Below, one piece after another: positions 39,590-52,999 of a stretch of 64,000 nt of DNA; positions within the stretch are counted from its first letter, which is position 1; the number at the start of each line of letters is the position of its first letter. Both the position numbers and the translations under genes were made by a program. Source of the DNA: Strix aluco (Eukaryota; Chordata; Aves; Strigiformes; Strigidae); NCBI RefSeq assembly GCF_031877795.1, contig NC_133938.1, positions 18,088,920 through 18,152,919 on the forward strand, written 5' to 3'. The notes beneath the pieces were generated by a model. It worked only from the letters and a program-made list of their open reading frames with translations, was not told the origin of the DNA and did not search any database.

Positions 39590-42251
39590 CTGATCATGTA
39601 CCCATGCAGTTTTCTGTGTTTTTTCTGCCTACAGCTGCCCACTGAGCAAAGTAAGAGTCTCCCTGCTTTTTTGACATAAAAGGAGCCATTCTTGCAAAGC
39701 ATGGGGTTTTCCAGGTTAGTAACAAAAGTAATGCTGTGTTTCTTAAAGGTAGATCTTCTGCAAGTGCAGTTCATAAACTAAATGTCATGGGACATTTCAA
39801 AGCAACTCAAGGTCTGCTCCACTTCCACAGAGATCCTGGAAGTCTTGCTGTTGACTTAATATCCTGCTTCTTCTCCAGGTGCTATTCCAGCAGAAGAGAG
39901 GTTTTCCATGGTCCTTCTGGCCGTTGGCCCATGACCTTTGTAAAGTTGTGCCAGGTACTGATTTATTAAAGGTGCAGTAAAATGCTTCATCTTACCCTAA
40001 AATTCCTAAATACAGAAAACAAATTCATAGGCTTTGGTCTGCGAGTGTCAACACACAAACCTGCCTGTCCTGATGGGAGAGCTCAGTCCTCTCCATTGGC
40101 TGCATTCATGGTTTTCGAAGTCACGCACCACCATTTTTCAAGCCTTTACACACTTGATCAGAACAGGAAGAATACATCCGTAAAACTGAAGTGAATGGAC
40201 TGGGGAAAAAATCTTGAAAGAGCAAAGAGGAGATCCAGCAAATGTGTGCATCTAATCCACTCTGCCTTTTCCACATACTACTGACACCATCTTGGAGTAG
40301 TTCTAAAAATGTTTGCACCACATCAAGCAAAGACACAGCTGTGGTGTCCAAACCAGGTGAGGTCTGGCAGGTTGGCATCCCAGAGCTCCAGGTACCACTC
40401 CACTGGGACACTCACTGCACTCCAGCAACAAACTGCAAACTATAATCTGGCCATGGACTTGCTTCTGAGAACACAAGGAGCTTGTTTATGTGTATGGTGA
40501 CTTCCAGCTCTTTTCCAAATGATCCCACTCTGGGGAAAAAAAGCCCCTAAGGCTCTTGCATTGGCATGATTTGGGGATTTTCTGGTACTTTATGGCTCTG
40601 CTTATTGAGTTGAGTGGAAAGACCATCTCCCCTCTGCTTCTGCTCCTCCTGTTCTCTCCAAGCCCCAAAGGAGGAGTTGAGAGCACAGACCACCCCCTGT
40701 GTGAAGGCAAATGGAAAGTGGAGGAGAGCACCCTCTCTTCCTTGTGTCTCCCATAGTTCTGGTGCCAGTGCTGTAGGACTCACCTTATTCTTTCCCCTCC
40801 TCAAGCCCAGCAAACCACCCAGTATTTCTGAGACACAATTCTGCTCACCCAGATTTAGGAACTCCACATGGGAATAGATAACACAAAAAGAGTGCAACAG
40901 GGCTGAATTTAAGAGATCTACAGCTTCCCCCCAGCCCCAGTTTCTGAAGGACTTCATCCCAGATCCTTGCATGCTTAGCCAGGGATAGTAGAGATCATGT
41001 CTTCCTTCCTGTTCATGCAGCCCTGGGCAAACTGGTTGTACTTTGTTCAGAAGAATAAACAGCAACCAGCATCATGGACAGCTTGTTTCTACCATCATCA
41101 CTGATCTTGATCTGTCAACTGCTTTTGCTGCTTCCTATTTGTTGGCAAAGACACTCAAGCCAAAGGTCCTTTGGGAGACGCAAAGACAATAGAAGGAAAC
41201 ATTTGCCTGATGTCTGATGTTACCGCAAAGGGCTGGCCAGTGCACATGAAAATATTGGGCTTATGATGGAAAATTTCATGGGAAAATTGCAGGGATAAGA
41301 CCTGTGCTTATAAGGACCTATCTGCTTCCTGATGCATGCTCCAATTCTATCTGGAATCAGCCTTCCTCAGCAAACTCCAGCCCCTAAAGCTGAAAGGCTT
41401 TTGGGCTCAGGTAGGGCAGGGTACTAGTCACAGCAGCTCCCCAAATCATTCCTTGTTTTCTATTCGAAATCCCATCGTGTCATCCAGATTTCCAAAAAGG
41501 GACAGCCGTTCCCATCTGACTAGTCTTGGAGTACAACTTCAGCCCAAGACAGCAACTGCCCAATCCCAATCCTTCCTGGAGTTCTTCCTTTGGTGTGTTT
41601 TGGCTCTTCCCTCTTGCCCCAGAAACACCCTAGTTCAGACAGAAGCTGTGATTGTTCTGTGTAGCTACTGCTTCTTATCGTGTCAGATCCTTTCATATCA
41701 AAGGAGACCCTGTCTATGTGTGAAAGGAAACCTAGTTATAAAAGAAGAGAAAAATGTGGATTCCCTGGGGTTGGGGATGAAGCTGTGGGACTGTGTTAAA
41801 CCCTGGGAGATTAATTTCTGGTTCTGCAAACAAGCTCCGAGTGGGAAATGTTGCCTGCTGGAGCCAGCTCCTCCCACTACAACTAATGTGTTGCGACTCA
41901 GCGTGTGTGAAGGTTGCATCTCTGGGAACTACTGTGATGGACCACTGCCAGCGCAGGAAACCTCCAGAACACTGCATGGTGAGCAGGCGTAAATTGGAAA
42001 AGTCAGACTGTCTTCAGTGGATTTACTGTAGATTTAGTAACATTTTGTTGTTGTTCTATGTATATTCAGATTTACTGATTAGTCATCCAAGCAAATGGGT
42101 TTACAAAGGAAGCAACTGCAGATCAGGAGGACAATGTATGTGAGCACCAGCAGATCTCATGTCACAGAAGCACCACGCACAGGGTGACGTAATTTGGCGG
42201 TGTGGGTACTTGTCTCTTACTCTCTCGCACTAACTTGAATTTGTTTTGCAG

Positions 42252-42426
42252 AGGAGCACATACAGAAAAGGTCTGCATGGATGTTTTTGAAGAGAAAAGA
42301 GAGAAGAACTTGTTGATAACACAAGGACAAAGGCGCAAACACACTAGAAAGGGTACCTAAGAAGAATTTAAGATGGGCTCTACAACAGATATTCAGATGT
42401 GAAGAAGAAATTCTGCAGTAAGCACA
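42252..42426 (+). other. Exon-like segment, 175 bp, with strong acceptor and donor
   Basis: The acceptor is TTGAATTTGTTTTGCAG ending at 42251. The donor is CACAG|GTAAGA starting at 42427. The segment between has stops in its frames, so it would be a non-coding exon. Together with the segment at 37031-37058 and the CpG island near 36 kb, it could belong to one + strand non-coding RNA, but this link is inference. Confidence 0.25.
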
Positions 42427-43379
42427 GGTAAGACAAGCTGTTCTATATAGGGAAAATCTAAGAAAAAAATGGAGTTGAGAGTAACATCACAGAAAGAGAC
42501 AGGTTTTTTCCCAGAGATTTGAAACGAAAGGAGATAAATTTGCTATAGGAATGCGCATGGATATAGAGCTGTCAGTCTCCTCCAGGCCAGCATCACCACA
42601 AAATGGCATTTGGAATCTAGACAGATACCAGAAGCTTTCTCAAATACTGGGAACCAGGAAAGAGATGGTCACAAAGCTAATTTCAAATGTATCCAGGATG
42701 CTGTTCACATGGACAGTGGTAATACAGAGGTGGAAATTCGGAGTGCAAATATATAGTATATTGTCCTGTTGGACAACACGGTGTGCAAAAAGCACCTAAA
42801 AGAACACTGCAAACAAACTTAAAAAAGATGTGGTAATGTGCTGATCTTGGGGTCTGGTGGTGTCGCTATGAAATAATGAAGTGCTGTCATACTTTTGCTG
42901 ACTCAAGAACACACATGCAAGTTACTGTGGGCTCTATTAACAAGCACATGTAAGCCAGGGACTGCAGCAATGCATAGCACATGCCAAGCTAGCAGGCAAA
43001 TGTGGGCTCAAAAGTTGCAGGGGGTGCAGGAAGGTTTCAGGTCACAATAAGCTATGAGACCTTCTTGTTGTAAAAAGATGAGCAAAATTGAGAAGCACAA
43101 GAAAACTGTTAACATTTTGCTGAGTTCTCAGATCTGAGCCTGCTAAATTAGTGTTTTAAGTAAAATAACAAGATTTTATAATATGTTTCCAACTAGTCAT
43201 TTGACAGCTTTCCACAGATGGTCTGAAGTATATATGAAAATATAATACAAGTGGAAAATTTCTTGTCTAACTTTACAGCATCCTTACATGCTCTCACATA
43301 GCACACCTTCTGCATGTCCTGCAGTAACAGTCCAAATGTAACAACTTCATGACCACCAGTGGTTTTGAGGTGGTGAGAC

Positions 43380-44640
43380 AAGGCTGGAGAAATGGAAGCA
43401 GAATAAATCTAGCAAGACAGAGTGATGTTCCCAGGAGGAAAAACAGAGTGTGGAAATGCAAGGGACTTGCAAGGAAAAGCAAGGGGATCAGTGAAGGTGG
43501 TGGTAGCAGCACTCAGTTTCTCTGAGGGTAGAGGTTGGCTGAGATGCAAGATGGAGAGACACCCACAAGAGTGGGGGCTCGCACAGCTGTAGGTTCTAGC
43601 TGAAACCCTCTAGGCAGAGGAGATGGTCTTTAGAAGGTGCCCTGGGACACATTTGTGTCCTTCACATGGGAGGAAGGAGAGAGCAGAGGTGCTGGAGACG
43701 GTGAAGGAAAAGGAGAAGCACAGATGGTATCAAGGAAGAATGAGTAGTGTGCCTGGGGTGGGGATGGAAGGAGGACACTGGTGTCCTGGTCCAGTGTGCT
43801 GTATGGAAAGGGAGAAGGTGGCTGAGAGGAAAAGTGATTCCAAGAGAGAGAAGGGAATATGACTTCAAAGGGAATTTGCAGTCAATGGTATCAAAAGCAG
43901 CAAGACAGCCAAGGGGATGGGGATGGAGGAGGGAGAGGCTGTGAAACATGATGGTGCATGCACTGGAATAAAGGTATAGATCAGGGTGGTTAGGCTGATG
44001 GTGTAGTTGGCTATGGTGCTGGCTGGAATTCCCCATTCAGAGCACAAGGAAGAAGAAAGATGGGTCAGGATGGGATATGGGGACAGTGAGAGACTATAAT
44101 GTGCTTGTCTTGGATGGCTTGATGAAGGAGCCTGGAGGAAAGTGAGGATTCAGAGAGGTAAAGGATGGAGTAAGGCTAGAGGTACAAGCTATTAGGAGGT
44201 GGAGGGAGATGCAGTTTCTGGGGTATTTGGATAGACAAGAGCAGAGAATGAGAAATGCTGTTGACTGTATAGAGCCAGGAAGAATGCAGGAGAGGAGCAA
44301 GCCTGGTGCAGACCTTGGAGAAGCTGTAAGTGCCCTGCACAGGGGTAGAAGAAAGAGAAGGTCTGTGTGAAGGAGCAGTCTGAGGTGGCGGGCAGGGGGT
44401 CTAAGAGGAAGGAAACTGGAGAAGGACTGGGAGAGAGGATAGAGCAAGAGATGCTAGGAAGAGCACAGAATATGTGCCTAGTAGGGAGGTGAAGAGGAAG
44501 GAAAGGGTACAGCAGTGAAACAAGGTTTTGTGTGGCTGAGAAGTGCAAGAGAAGAGAGGATGGGAGTCAGAGAGCAGAGCTAGTGTGAAGGCGGAAAGGA
44601 TGGAGAAATGGAAATGTTCCAAGGTGGGAGGGAGGGGGAG
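43380..44640 (+). repeat. Long purine-rich (A/G) low-complexity tract
   Basis: For about 1.26 kb the + strand is strongly enriched in A and G. In the line 44041-44100, 46 of 60 bases are purines. GGAGAGG, GAAGAAGAAAG and GGATGGAG-like words recur without a strict unit. Because TTA, CTA and TCA are rare on the + strand, the - strand shows long artificial Leu/Ser/Pro-rich open frames here. Confidence 0.7.
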
Positions 44641-46278
44641 AGACAAATGAATAGGCAAATTATAACTAATGCAATAATTAGCTGCTACAGCAGTGAAAAA
44701 AAGAGGACGAGGCAGGGAGTTCATGAGTGAGGGGGAGGCATGATCAGGCCAGCAGAGCAGGCAGGCAGAGGAGCAGAGGTGGGCCGAGCCAGCCTGGGCG
44801 CAGAGGCAGCATGGTGGGGAGCAGCAGGCAGCAGATGCTGGGGCTGCAGTTCCTATGGCAACGTACGCAGGCGAATGCAACAAGTGTGCAATCATGGCAG
44901 CGTTAGCAGGGGACAGCTCGGCATGTTTCCATGTCACGCTCCCCAGAGTGAGAGCAGAGCCATGCACCATCCCTGGGTACCAGGGCTGCAGGATACTGCC
45001 CCTGCAGAAAACGGCACAAGTTACTGGCACATTTTGAGGCTGGGCCCTCTCACTGCTGAGAAAGGGATTTCTTGTGGTCTTTCTCCTTGATCCTAGGCAT
45101 CCCAAAGCCCAGCAGAACAAGAGCTGCTGAGCATCTTGTCAGCAGCAAGGTGCATGTGTGCTGCATGATGAGGAGGCAGCTCCACGGTGCACAGCCTCCG
45201 GAGGGGGCGATGGGAGAGCGAGCATCCCTCCCTCCCCTCCCTTATGTCCATGCACCGCAGGGCTGGGGGCTTAAATCTCCAGTGCCCTGGCTCAGCCTGG
45301 CCTGCTGCAGCTGGCACATCCCTCCAGGCATCTACAGTGCGTAGTTCCCTTCCAATGAGGCTGTCATAGCGCCGGGCCAGTCTGCTTACAGCAGACAGAA
45401 ATAGCATGTTTTTCACAGGCTGAGGCCTTATTCTTCACTCCTCAGTAATTTTTGGCAGAATTTTCCCTTCCTCTCCTGTTCTATCTCCTGTAATTAGCCA
45501 GCGCTATGGGTGTGAAGCTACTCTGCAGTGTTATGTTAATGTCCTATGCTAAACAGCTGGAGACAGAGCAGAAAGGCCAATTTTTCTGTCCCTAGAAGCA
45601 GTGTTTCCTAAAGCACTGACGCTCCCAACAGAAAGGCCATCCCTGCGGGATGCTGAGCAAGGATGCTGCTCCTTTTGCCTTCAAGAGGCGCCCTGGCAGA
45701 GGACACAGCTGGCAGGAGGAGGCCAATCCTGCCAGGCCATGTCCTGGCTGCTCCCCACCACCCCAGGGCAGCCTTGCTCCTTCATGAGTTGCATTAGCCC
45801 TCCAAAGCAATGCTTTGGGGTTTCGGCTGGTTTACAGCCGTGTCCTAAGTGCAGCTGCATCGAACAGCAGAGGGAGCTCTGGGAGACGAAGAGGAGCAGA
45901 CGCAGCCTGTCAGGAGCAGCCCCGGGGAAGGAGTGAGGCGGGCAGGGGGTTGGCAGAGGTAACTGCAGGCAGCTCTGCAGCACCAGGTAGGGAGCTTTTA
46001 AACAGCATAAAGGGATGAAGAAAAAAGGGGCCTGAAAGAGGAAGAAGTGGTTGAAAAGCCAACCACCATGGAAACGAAATGCCAGAAGAACTTTAGGTAT
46101 AAAAAGACACGAAAGAGGCAAGCCAAAGAACTGTCTGGGTGCTCTTTCTCTTGTAAGATTTAAGACTTAGGCTAACATCAGGGTGTCTGGTGCTAAATAG
46201 CTCTAAGAGGGAGGAGGGTATCTTAGTTAGTCGGGGGGTGTTTTCTGTGTATTTAAATGTTAAAAAGGTCTGGCTACA

Positions 46279-46294
46279 TTTTTTTTTTTTTTTT
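46279..46294. repeat. T16 homopolymer
   Basis: A run of 16 T. Confidence 0.9.
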
Positions 46295-47698
46295 CTCTGA
46301 GGAGAATGCTCAGTGTTGAGCAGTGTTCTCAAGCCAAATTAATTTCAGAAAGTTTCAGTAACATTTTGAGAAACTCTAGTGCCATGAATTCACACCAGGA
46401 TCAAAGCAAAGTGGTGAATATGCCTTTGTGGCTGTGTAAATGCATCCATTGGAAGATGATGGCCATTTCTGCCACACGTGGGATGACAGCAATACCAACC
46501 AGCCACATCACAGCGCCGACAAAGCCAGAGTGTGGATATGGCTCTAGCCACAGAGATCTGAGCAGGAAAACAAATATCCCAGTCTTTCCATCCCTCGTTC
46601 CCCATGGTTCCGGGTGCAGCACAAGAGCAGGCGTGATTCATTCTACAGTCTCTGGGCAACCCAAGGGAAAACCACCTGCTAATTTCAGTTTCTGATGTCA
46701 GAACATATAATTAACCTGACAAAGCAAAATGTTATTCTGGGTTAAGGCGTGATCAGACCTCCCTTCTCCCGCTACCTTTTTCTGTATGGTGATAAAATAA
46801 ATGTGAGGTGTTTGGGCTGGGGGAGGTATATGTTTAGTTGTTTTGTGGTAGCTATACAGTGTTGGCAATGAATTCGCTGCTGTGTAATACATAAAAGTAT
46901 CGCCAGTGCTTTCTCCAATTAATTTACATTCAAGGTAAACACAGAGAAGACAGAATGATTTGGAACTTACAGTAACCTGCTTTCCTGCCACTGCACATAT
47001 GTGCAATACTCTTCCCTTGTATATGTGTTTGGAGCAGGAGATGAAGCAGGTTTTAAATGACTGTGCCGACAGCCATGGAGGCTGTGAATAGGAATCACAT
47101 GAATACTTGGGATCTTTAAGGTGTGTCATGTTAAAGTAGAGTGGATAGTGTGATGCTAAACTGACAGTGAATGTCTAATCATAGAAGCTTTAGGGACTGG
47201 GATACTTTGGTTTATTATCATTGTGTTTGATAAAGTATTGGGAAGAGGATTTCAGAGGTGGAGTTATATCATGTTGTTGCTGTTTTCCCTTGGGTAGAGT
47301 CTCTAGAATGGAGTGATTGATTTTGTTTGATCTATAATATGTACATGTAACTAGCAGAAGCTGCTGCACTTAAAGTGAAAAGATTAATCTAGGCATTTCA
47401 AGCAAAATCAGCTTCTCTTAGTGCTGTGTTGGCAAGCCTGGGTTCTGTAGGCTCCCGGACACAAACACAGCAGCCCTGTCGCAATTGTGGAGGTGGGAAA
47501 AGAGTTCCAAGTCCTTCTAGGTCCCTGATTAAGGATCCTCATTTTTAAATAAGCTTTCTCTACTCTCCTCTGCAGAATAACTGGTGGTTTCTTTGCTCTG
47601 GGAAAACAGAAAGAGAGAAGATGCAGCATGTAAGAAATAAACTATATATTATTCCCTTTCCCCTTTTTTCCTGCTGTTTTTGCCTGGTCTTCCTCAAC

Positions 47699-47716
47699 TT
47701 TTTTTTTTTTTTTTTT
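47699..47716. repeat. T18 homopolymer
   Basis: A run of 18 T following a pyrimidine-rich stretch (TTTCCTGCTGTTTTTGCC) and followed by AGTGG. Confidence 0.9.
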
Positions 47717-50700
47717 AGTGGTCCAGCTGGGTGAGTCCTTAATCTTCAGCCATTTGAATGACTAGGGATCAGGCTCTGAGCATTTTGGTCCCACATATGT
47801 TCTTTCTTTTTCCTCCGGCTGCTCAGAAAGTTCTGCCCAGCTGTGCACCTCATTATGCCCTTGTGGCTAGGCTATTTTAAGAAAACTTTTTCTAAAGGAA
47901 TAACAAAATCAACAAGTTCTAACTATTGTAACTGTGGGATTGGGGAAGTACAGGTTAAGTGCTAGTACTGGTAGAGCTAAGCACTCTGAAGATAACTGGC
48001 TTGCTATTTCTTTAAAGACTGCCATTTTCCTATATCCAGGTAGGGCACTTAGGTTTTGTGTCACGCCATTTGCACACAGAATCACAGCCGTTTCACTGAG
48101 AAAACCAATCGAGATCTGAAGAGAGAAGAAGGGTTTTCAGGCATGATTTGAAGAAAGAAATAACAGCCTGAAATGTCCCAGGGCGAGGCAGGGAAATCGT
48201 TCCAGCAAGCTGGGCTGGACAAGCCATGACAGCTGAAAGCTTCTTTTGGTCTTACCCTGCTAATTCTGGTTATGACAGGTTTTTAATTTTAATTTCCTAT
48301 TCAGTCTCCATGTTTAGCATTTAGTATTTGTGAAAACCAGGGTGAACAGAAGAGGTAGAGATCATAGAAGTAGAGAAGTGCCAAATTAAGAAAACAGGCA
48401 GAGCTAAGTAGATGAAATGGACTAATTCAGTCACAGACTAACCCCCCCTCCCAGCCCTCTGGCTCTAAAGGTCTGAATGTACTCAACACCCCAATGGAGG
48501 TGCCTGGCGTGCTGCTGAGCTGGGATCTGAGTATGAAGATGCCATGTTACCAGGCACTACATTTGACTGGTACAGGCTCTATCTCCGGTTGACCATACAA
48601 CGCACAGCCTTATTCCTGATTCTGTCAAATTAAAGCCCTGCTCAGGTGAGCAGCCAGTGGGAAGGCAGACAACGGTGTTTGCAAGCAGCAGAGCTTCCTG
48701 CCTTCCTGCCATGCCTCCCTTCCATCTCAGATGCTGCTGTGTGTTTTGTGAATTTATAGTCCTTTATTGGTAACTACAGCATGAAACAGATTGGCCATCT
48801 GTTGGTATATCCACTGGATGAAAAGTGAAGACTCATGAAAACTAGAGCTTCTGTGTAATCAGAAGCAGCCAGGATAAGTTGTTATGTTGTCCCTGCCATC
48901 ACTGGAAAAACTTTGCTGAGGTGAAGTGTGACAACACACGCTGCTTACCATGCACACCATCATGGCTGCTCCTCTTGTTTCAAAATACAAAGGTACTTAC
49001 TAAGAATGAGGCCTCATCCCTCAAATTTCCATTTTGCTTTTAGATGGCCACATTGCACATTGAGTGACTGACTTTGTGTTATTGCAAATGAAATAAAAGA
49101 GCACATTGTGGGGTTCTGGATGTAATTAGAAGGGGGAAGAAACTGCTTTTTATCTAAAACAGTCGCTCTGACGTTGTAAGATAGAGAGACTCCTCCCTTT
49201 TTCAGCACAAAGACAAGGTAAGGAGAGAGTGACTTTTTCTGACCAGGAAGTTCAGAAGCTGGGAAAGAGTCATGGCTCTGAGGCAGAATAGGCTGGCTTG
49301 CAAGGCCTCCAAAGGTCACCATGCTTTCAACATAGAGGATGCTGTGCCAGGTGTTTGAAGACAAGCATAAGAGTGAAGTGTCTTCAGAAAAAGTGGTAAC
49401 ATAGGTCTGGCTAATTATTTAAGATGGAGTGATAAAGTAGCAAAGAAAGTTGGTTGGCAGGAATTAAAAAAAATTAAAAAAATCAATGGAATTATAAATG
49501 AACCTAGCATGGCAGGGACAAAGCTTTGCAATGCTTTTTACAGTGGAAATGCTTCTTTGGTTTTCTTAGATATCTTTGGGATTGTCAGTAAAACTAGCTA
49601 AAAGAGAATTGTCTAATGCAATTTAGTTAGACTTTCAGAAATCTTTGACATTGTGTCCTGGTCACAGGGCACACTGAGCTGCAGTAGCCTTGCAGTGCAG
49701 AAGTGTAGCCCTCTGGTGACAGGTTTCCTTCTCCTCTGTGGAAGAGCAGAGCCCTGGAGCCCTTCAGCCCTGGACTGGGCCTCCACACAACAGCCTCTCC
49801 ACAGCCAGCTGCGGGCACAAGCAAAGCAGGCCCTTGCCAACATCATCTGACTGCAGGGCAATAAAACAGCTGCCAACACATTGCCTAATTTTGCCTGGAA
49901 AGTCAGCCTCACTGCCCTGCGGGAGGGCATGGCGCACAGAGGTGGCACTAATGGCTGGGTAGGTGGCAAGTGGCAGATCCGGGCTGACAAGCGTGACTGC
50001 ATCCCTAACCCCATCTTCCTGCCCACATGTCCTGGATCAGCACCACAGGCTGAACTCTTCAGCACTTAGAAACCCTTTTACTTGAGAACGGGTGGCCAGT
50101 ATCCAAGTGAAGTGACTCATGTGCATCCTCCTCCTTATTTAAACTGAAGTCTTCCCCTTCAAGCTTTGCTTGTTCCATGAAGCCAAATTGCTGTGTTTCT
50201 GGAGAGGGGAGAGCCAGTCCCCTGCCCGTATCTGTCCTCTATGTTGCCATCTTCACTTCTTCCCAAGTAACTACCTCATCTGCCTCAATATTTTCCTTCA
50301 TCTTAAATTTGATTGGGAGAAAAAATTATTAGCCCACTCAAAGCCAGGACTGAAATATTTCCCAGTATGGATTTTCCTCACTGTGTTCCAAGGAACCACT
50401 GGCACTCGCTATTTTTGGCACCATCTCTTCCTTATGTTCACCTTCTGGTGGTGTCCCTCCTGCACCTGGCTCCCTTGGACTGAGCTCAGACACCCACTGG
50501 ACAATGTCAAGCAGGCTATCTGACATGCACAGGATGGCCAGTTGAGTGAAAGAAGGAAAGAACTGGAAAAAATCTCAGAATAAATTGTCAGCTTTTCACT
50601 GTGGACAAAACCATAACTCTATTGGAGGACCAATATTTTCTAAAAATTTATAATGATATGAGAATGGGGATAATGCTAAGGTCAAAAAATCTGACATCTT

Positions 50701-52591
50701 TTCCCTAGTCAAGGTTAGGGAATTTGAAAAATTTAAACTAAAATGCAGTTGTAAAAACAAACTGGATCAATTTATCCTGTGAGGCATATGGCTGCATCAC
50801 TATTGCTTGTTAATGTAATCACTAATTCACTCTTCTGAGCCACGGATCAAAATAACAATATTATTTTATTTTAATTGTAAAGAGCCAACGTCAAAACTGC
50901 GCAAATGGAAAGAAGCCATTTTTCCTCCACTGTATCTGGTTTTCTGGCATCTCTTTTATCACATGGAGTAACTTGGAGCTGGCTGAATTGCACTTCTGCT
51001 GAAACAACCCTATAGACTGTAGCAGGATAACAGAACAGCTGGGACATGTATTTGCCTCGAACCAAGCTCTTCCAGGTTTTTAACTCCCCTCCTCTCTCTT
51101 CTATCCCGCCTCAGCATGTCCCAGGCAGCCAGAGCCAGAAACAGCGATCTAGAAAGAGCTGCCCAAAAGCACTGAGACTGGACCCCAAAGAAGACTAAAC
51201 CTGAGACAGTGGGAAAGGTCTCTGCTAGAGAAGCTTGAAAAGAAGGAACATAAAGAGTTTTAAATTAAAGAAAATTTGAGTTACCTTTAAATACATATCA
51301 CAACAAGTGGGAAAAAAACAAACCAAGCAACCCAGCATACGTTCTGTAGGAGGTAAGTCTTTCACACTTGCGTTTGCCCTGTCAGAAAGGGACTCTAATT
51401 GGATCTGGATCTACCCAGTTCCAGGTGTCTTCTGCCTCGGGTCCCCAGAGCTATTTGTTTGTTTTGCTGGTGTGTCTCAGCTTGGCAAAGTGTCTTGATT
51501 GCCAAGTAAATGTGGATTCAGCTAGCTCTGACCAGCTCTGGCATTTGAAAAAATCCTTTTTCTTCCGCTTGAATTTCTCTGCCAGCTGCCCGCGAATCAG
51601 GATTTCCCAGCCAGCAGCTCTTGTTTTTATCTGTTTTCACTTGCCTTGATGTTTACCAGATTGGACTGCTTTTATCTCTGTTAACCCTACATCACTGTGG
51701 AGCTCCAGTATTACACACCCTATGTGGCTTGGCCAGTGGGCCAGCACAGAAATAAATAAATAGATAATAAATTCACCTTATTGAGGAAACAGAGAGGTCT
51801 AAAATGCTGGCCAAAAATAACACAAGTATTGGTGATCTCAGGGAAGAAAATAACTAAAAGGCCAAGTGAAGGTATTAAAAATCAAAGCTTAAAGTAATTG
51901 ACAGCTCATTGGACTAAATCTGAACTCTGCTAAAATTCTCCACCAGATGAAAACTGTGGTATGAAAATAGTGCTGAACAGCTGAGAGCAGCACAAGCTGG
52001 CCTGATTTTCTCTGGTCTTAGAAGCTGAATTGCTGCTAAGAAGTGCTTTCATTTGTAACCTTAGATACATTTTACAGTAATTTAGACCAGAAGGTCTGAT
52101 TAAAAATGTAAAGGGGAGATTCTCAATCTTGAAAGGGCCATAAAGGTATTCTGAATAAGCACCAAGGGATCATTTCTCATTTCCTCCAATTCCTAGAAAC
52201 CATGGGGATGAAGCAAAATTTGGAGGAAGGTGTGCCAGTATATTTTTAAAATTCTGTTCTTAATCAAGTTCAACATAGTTTCAAAAGTAATAGGTTACAT
52301 CTAGTTCTAGCTAAAAAAACCCCCACAGGTCTGGTCGCTTGTCAGGTCAGTGTTCAACAGAGACTTCAGGATATTGGTGCCCTTTCAGTTAAAGGAGGAA
52401 AAGAAGCTTCTAATGGACTTTGGGGTGAGGATCAGGTTCAGTTCGGCTCCTTCCTTAACGTGCTGTGTTCAGTCTCTGGAGCTGCAGTGGAGGCATCAGC
52501 CCTTGCGACCCAAACGGCTGCCATCCCCCCGCAAGCCTTTGACTTTCCGGTTCCCTCAAGGGCTCAAGACAGACGCAAGAAAACCAACTTT

Positions 52592-52616
52592 CCCCCCCCC
52601 CCCCCCCCCCCCCCCC
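52592..52616. repeat. C25 homopolymer
   Basis: A run of 25 uninterrupted C, followed by GATAATATTG. It lies about 120 bases before the start of the large CpG island. Runs of this length form i-motif (C strand) or G-quadruplex (G strand) structures and are prone to length error in sequencing. Confidence 0.9.
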
Positions 52617-52999
52617 GATAATATTGTAACAATTAAAACACATCATTTGAACTTTTCGCTGTTTTATTGGCCTCACGCACTACACACATTTCATTTACCT
52701 GCACAATGAGAACAAACCGTTGCCTTCGCTACCCGACGTTTCGCCCTTCTCGCCGCCGCGCAAACGAGCGCCCTGGCGCAGCGCTCACTGGCATCGCTCG
52801 GCGCCCCCGCACCGGGACCTGCTCAGGTGACGCTTCACGGGCACGGCTGCCCCCCGCACCGCGGGGCCGGGCCGGGGCGCGGCGGCCCGCAGGCACCTGA
52901 GCGCGGCGGCTGCGCGGGGGGCGAGCGGGCGGGGCGGCGCCGGCCCGGCCCGGCCCTCACATGCGCGGCGCCGCGGGAGCCATTGGCCGCCGCCGGGCC

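Larger units (their letters stand above)
39590..52590. other. Intergenic stretch without a recognised protein gene
   Basis: About 13 kb with no named gene. It includes the exon-like segment at 42252-42426, the purine-rich tract at about 43380-44640, a moderately GC-rich patch at 44.74-45.3 kb, T16 at 46279-46294 and T18 at 47699-47716. A 218-codon open frame at 41336-41992 matches no family that I know and has no codon pattern that stands out. Confidence 0.55.

Noticed and set aside
41336..41992. 218-codon open frame on the + strand
   Set aside because: It matches no family I know, has no recognisable domain, and shows no splice or promoter context. One open frame of this length is within reach of chance in 64 kb.
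44401..45120. 239-codon open frame on the - strand, Leu/Ser/Pro-rich
   Set aside because: It overlaps the purine-rich + strand tract, which removes minus-strand stop codons. Its composition follows from that skew.
49613..50065. 150-codon open frame on the - strand with many Cys and Arg
   Set aside because: No known family or domain, and no splice or promoter evidence.
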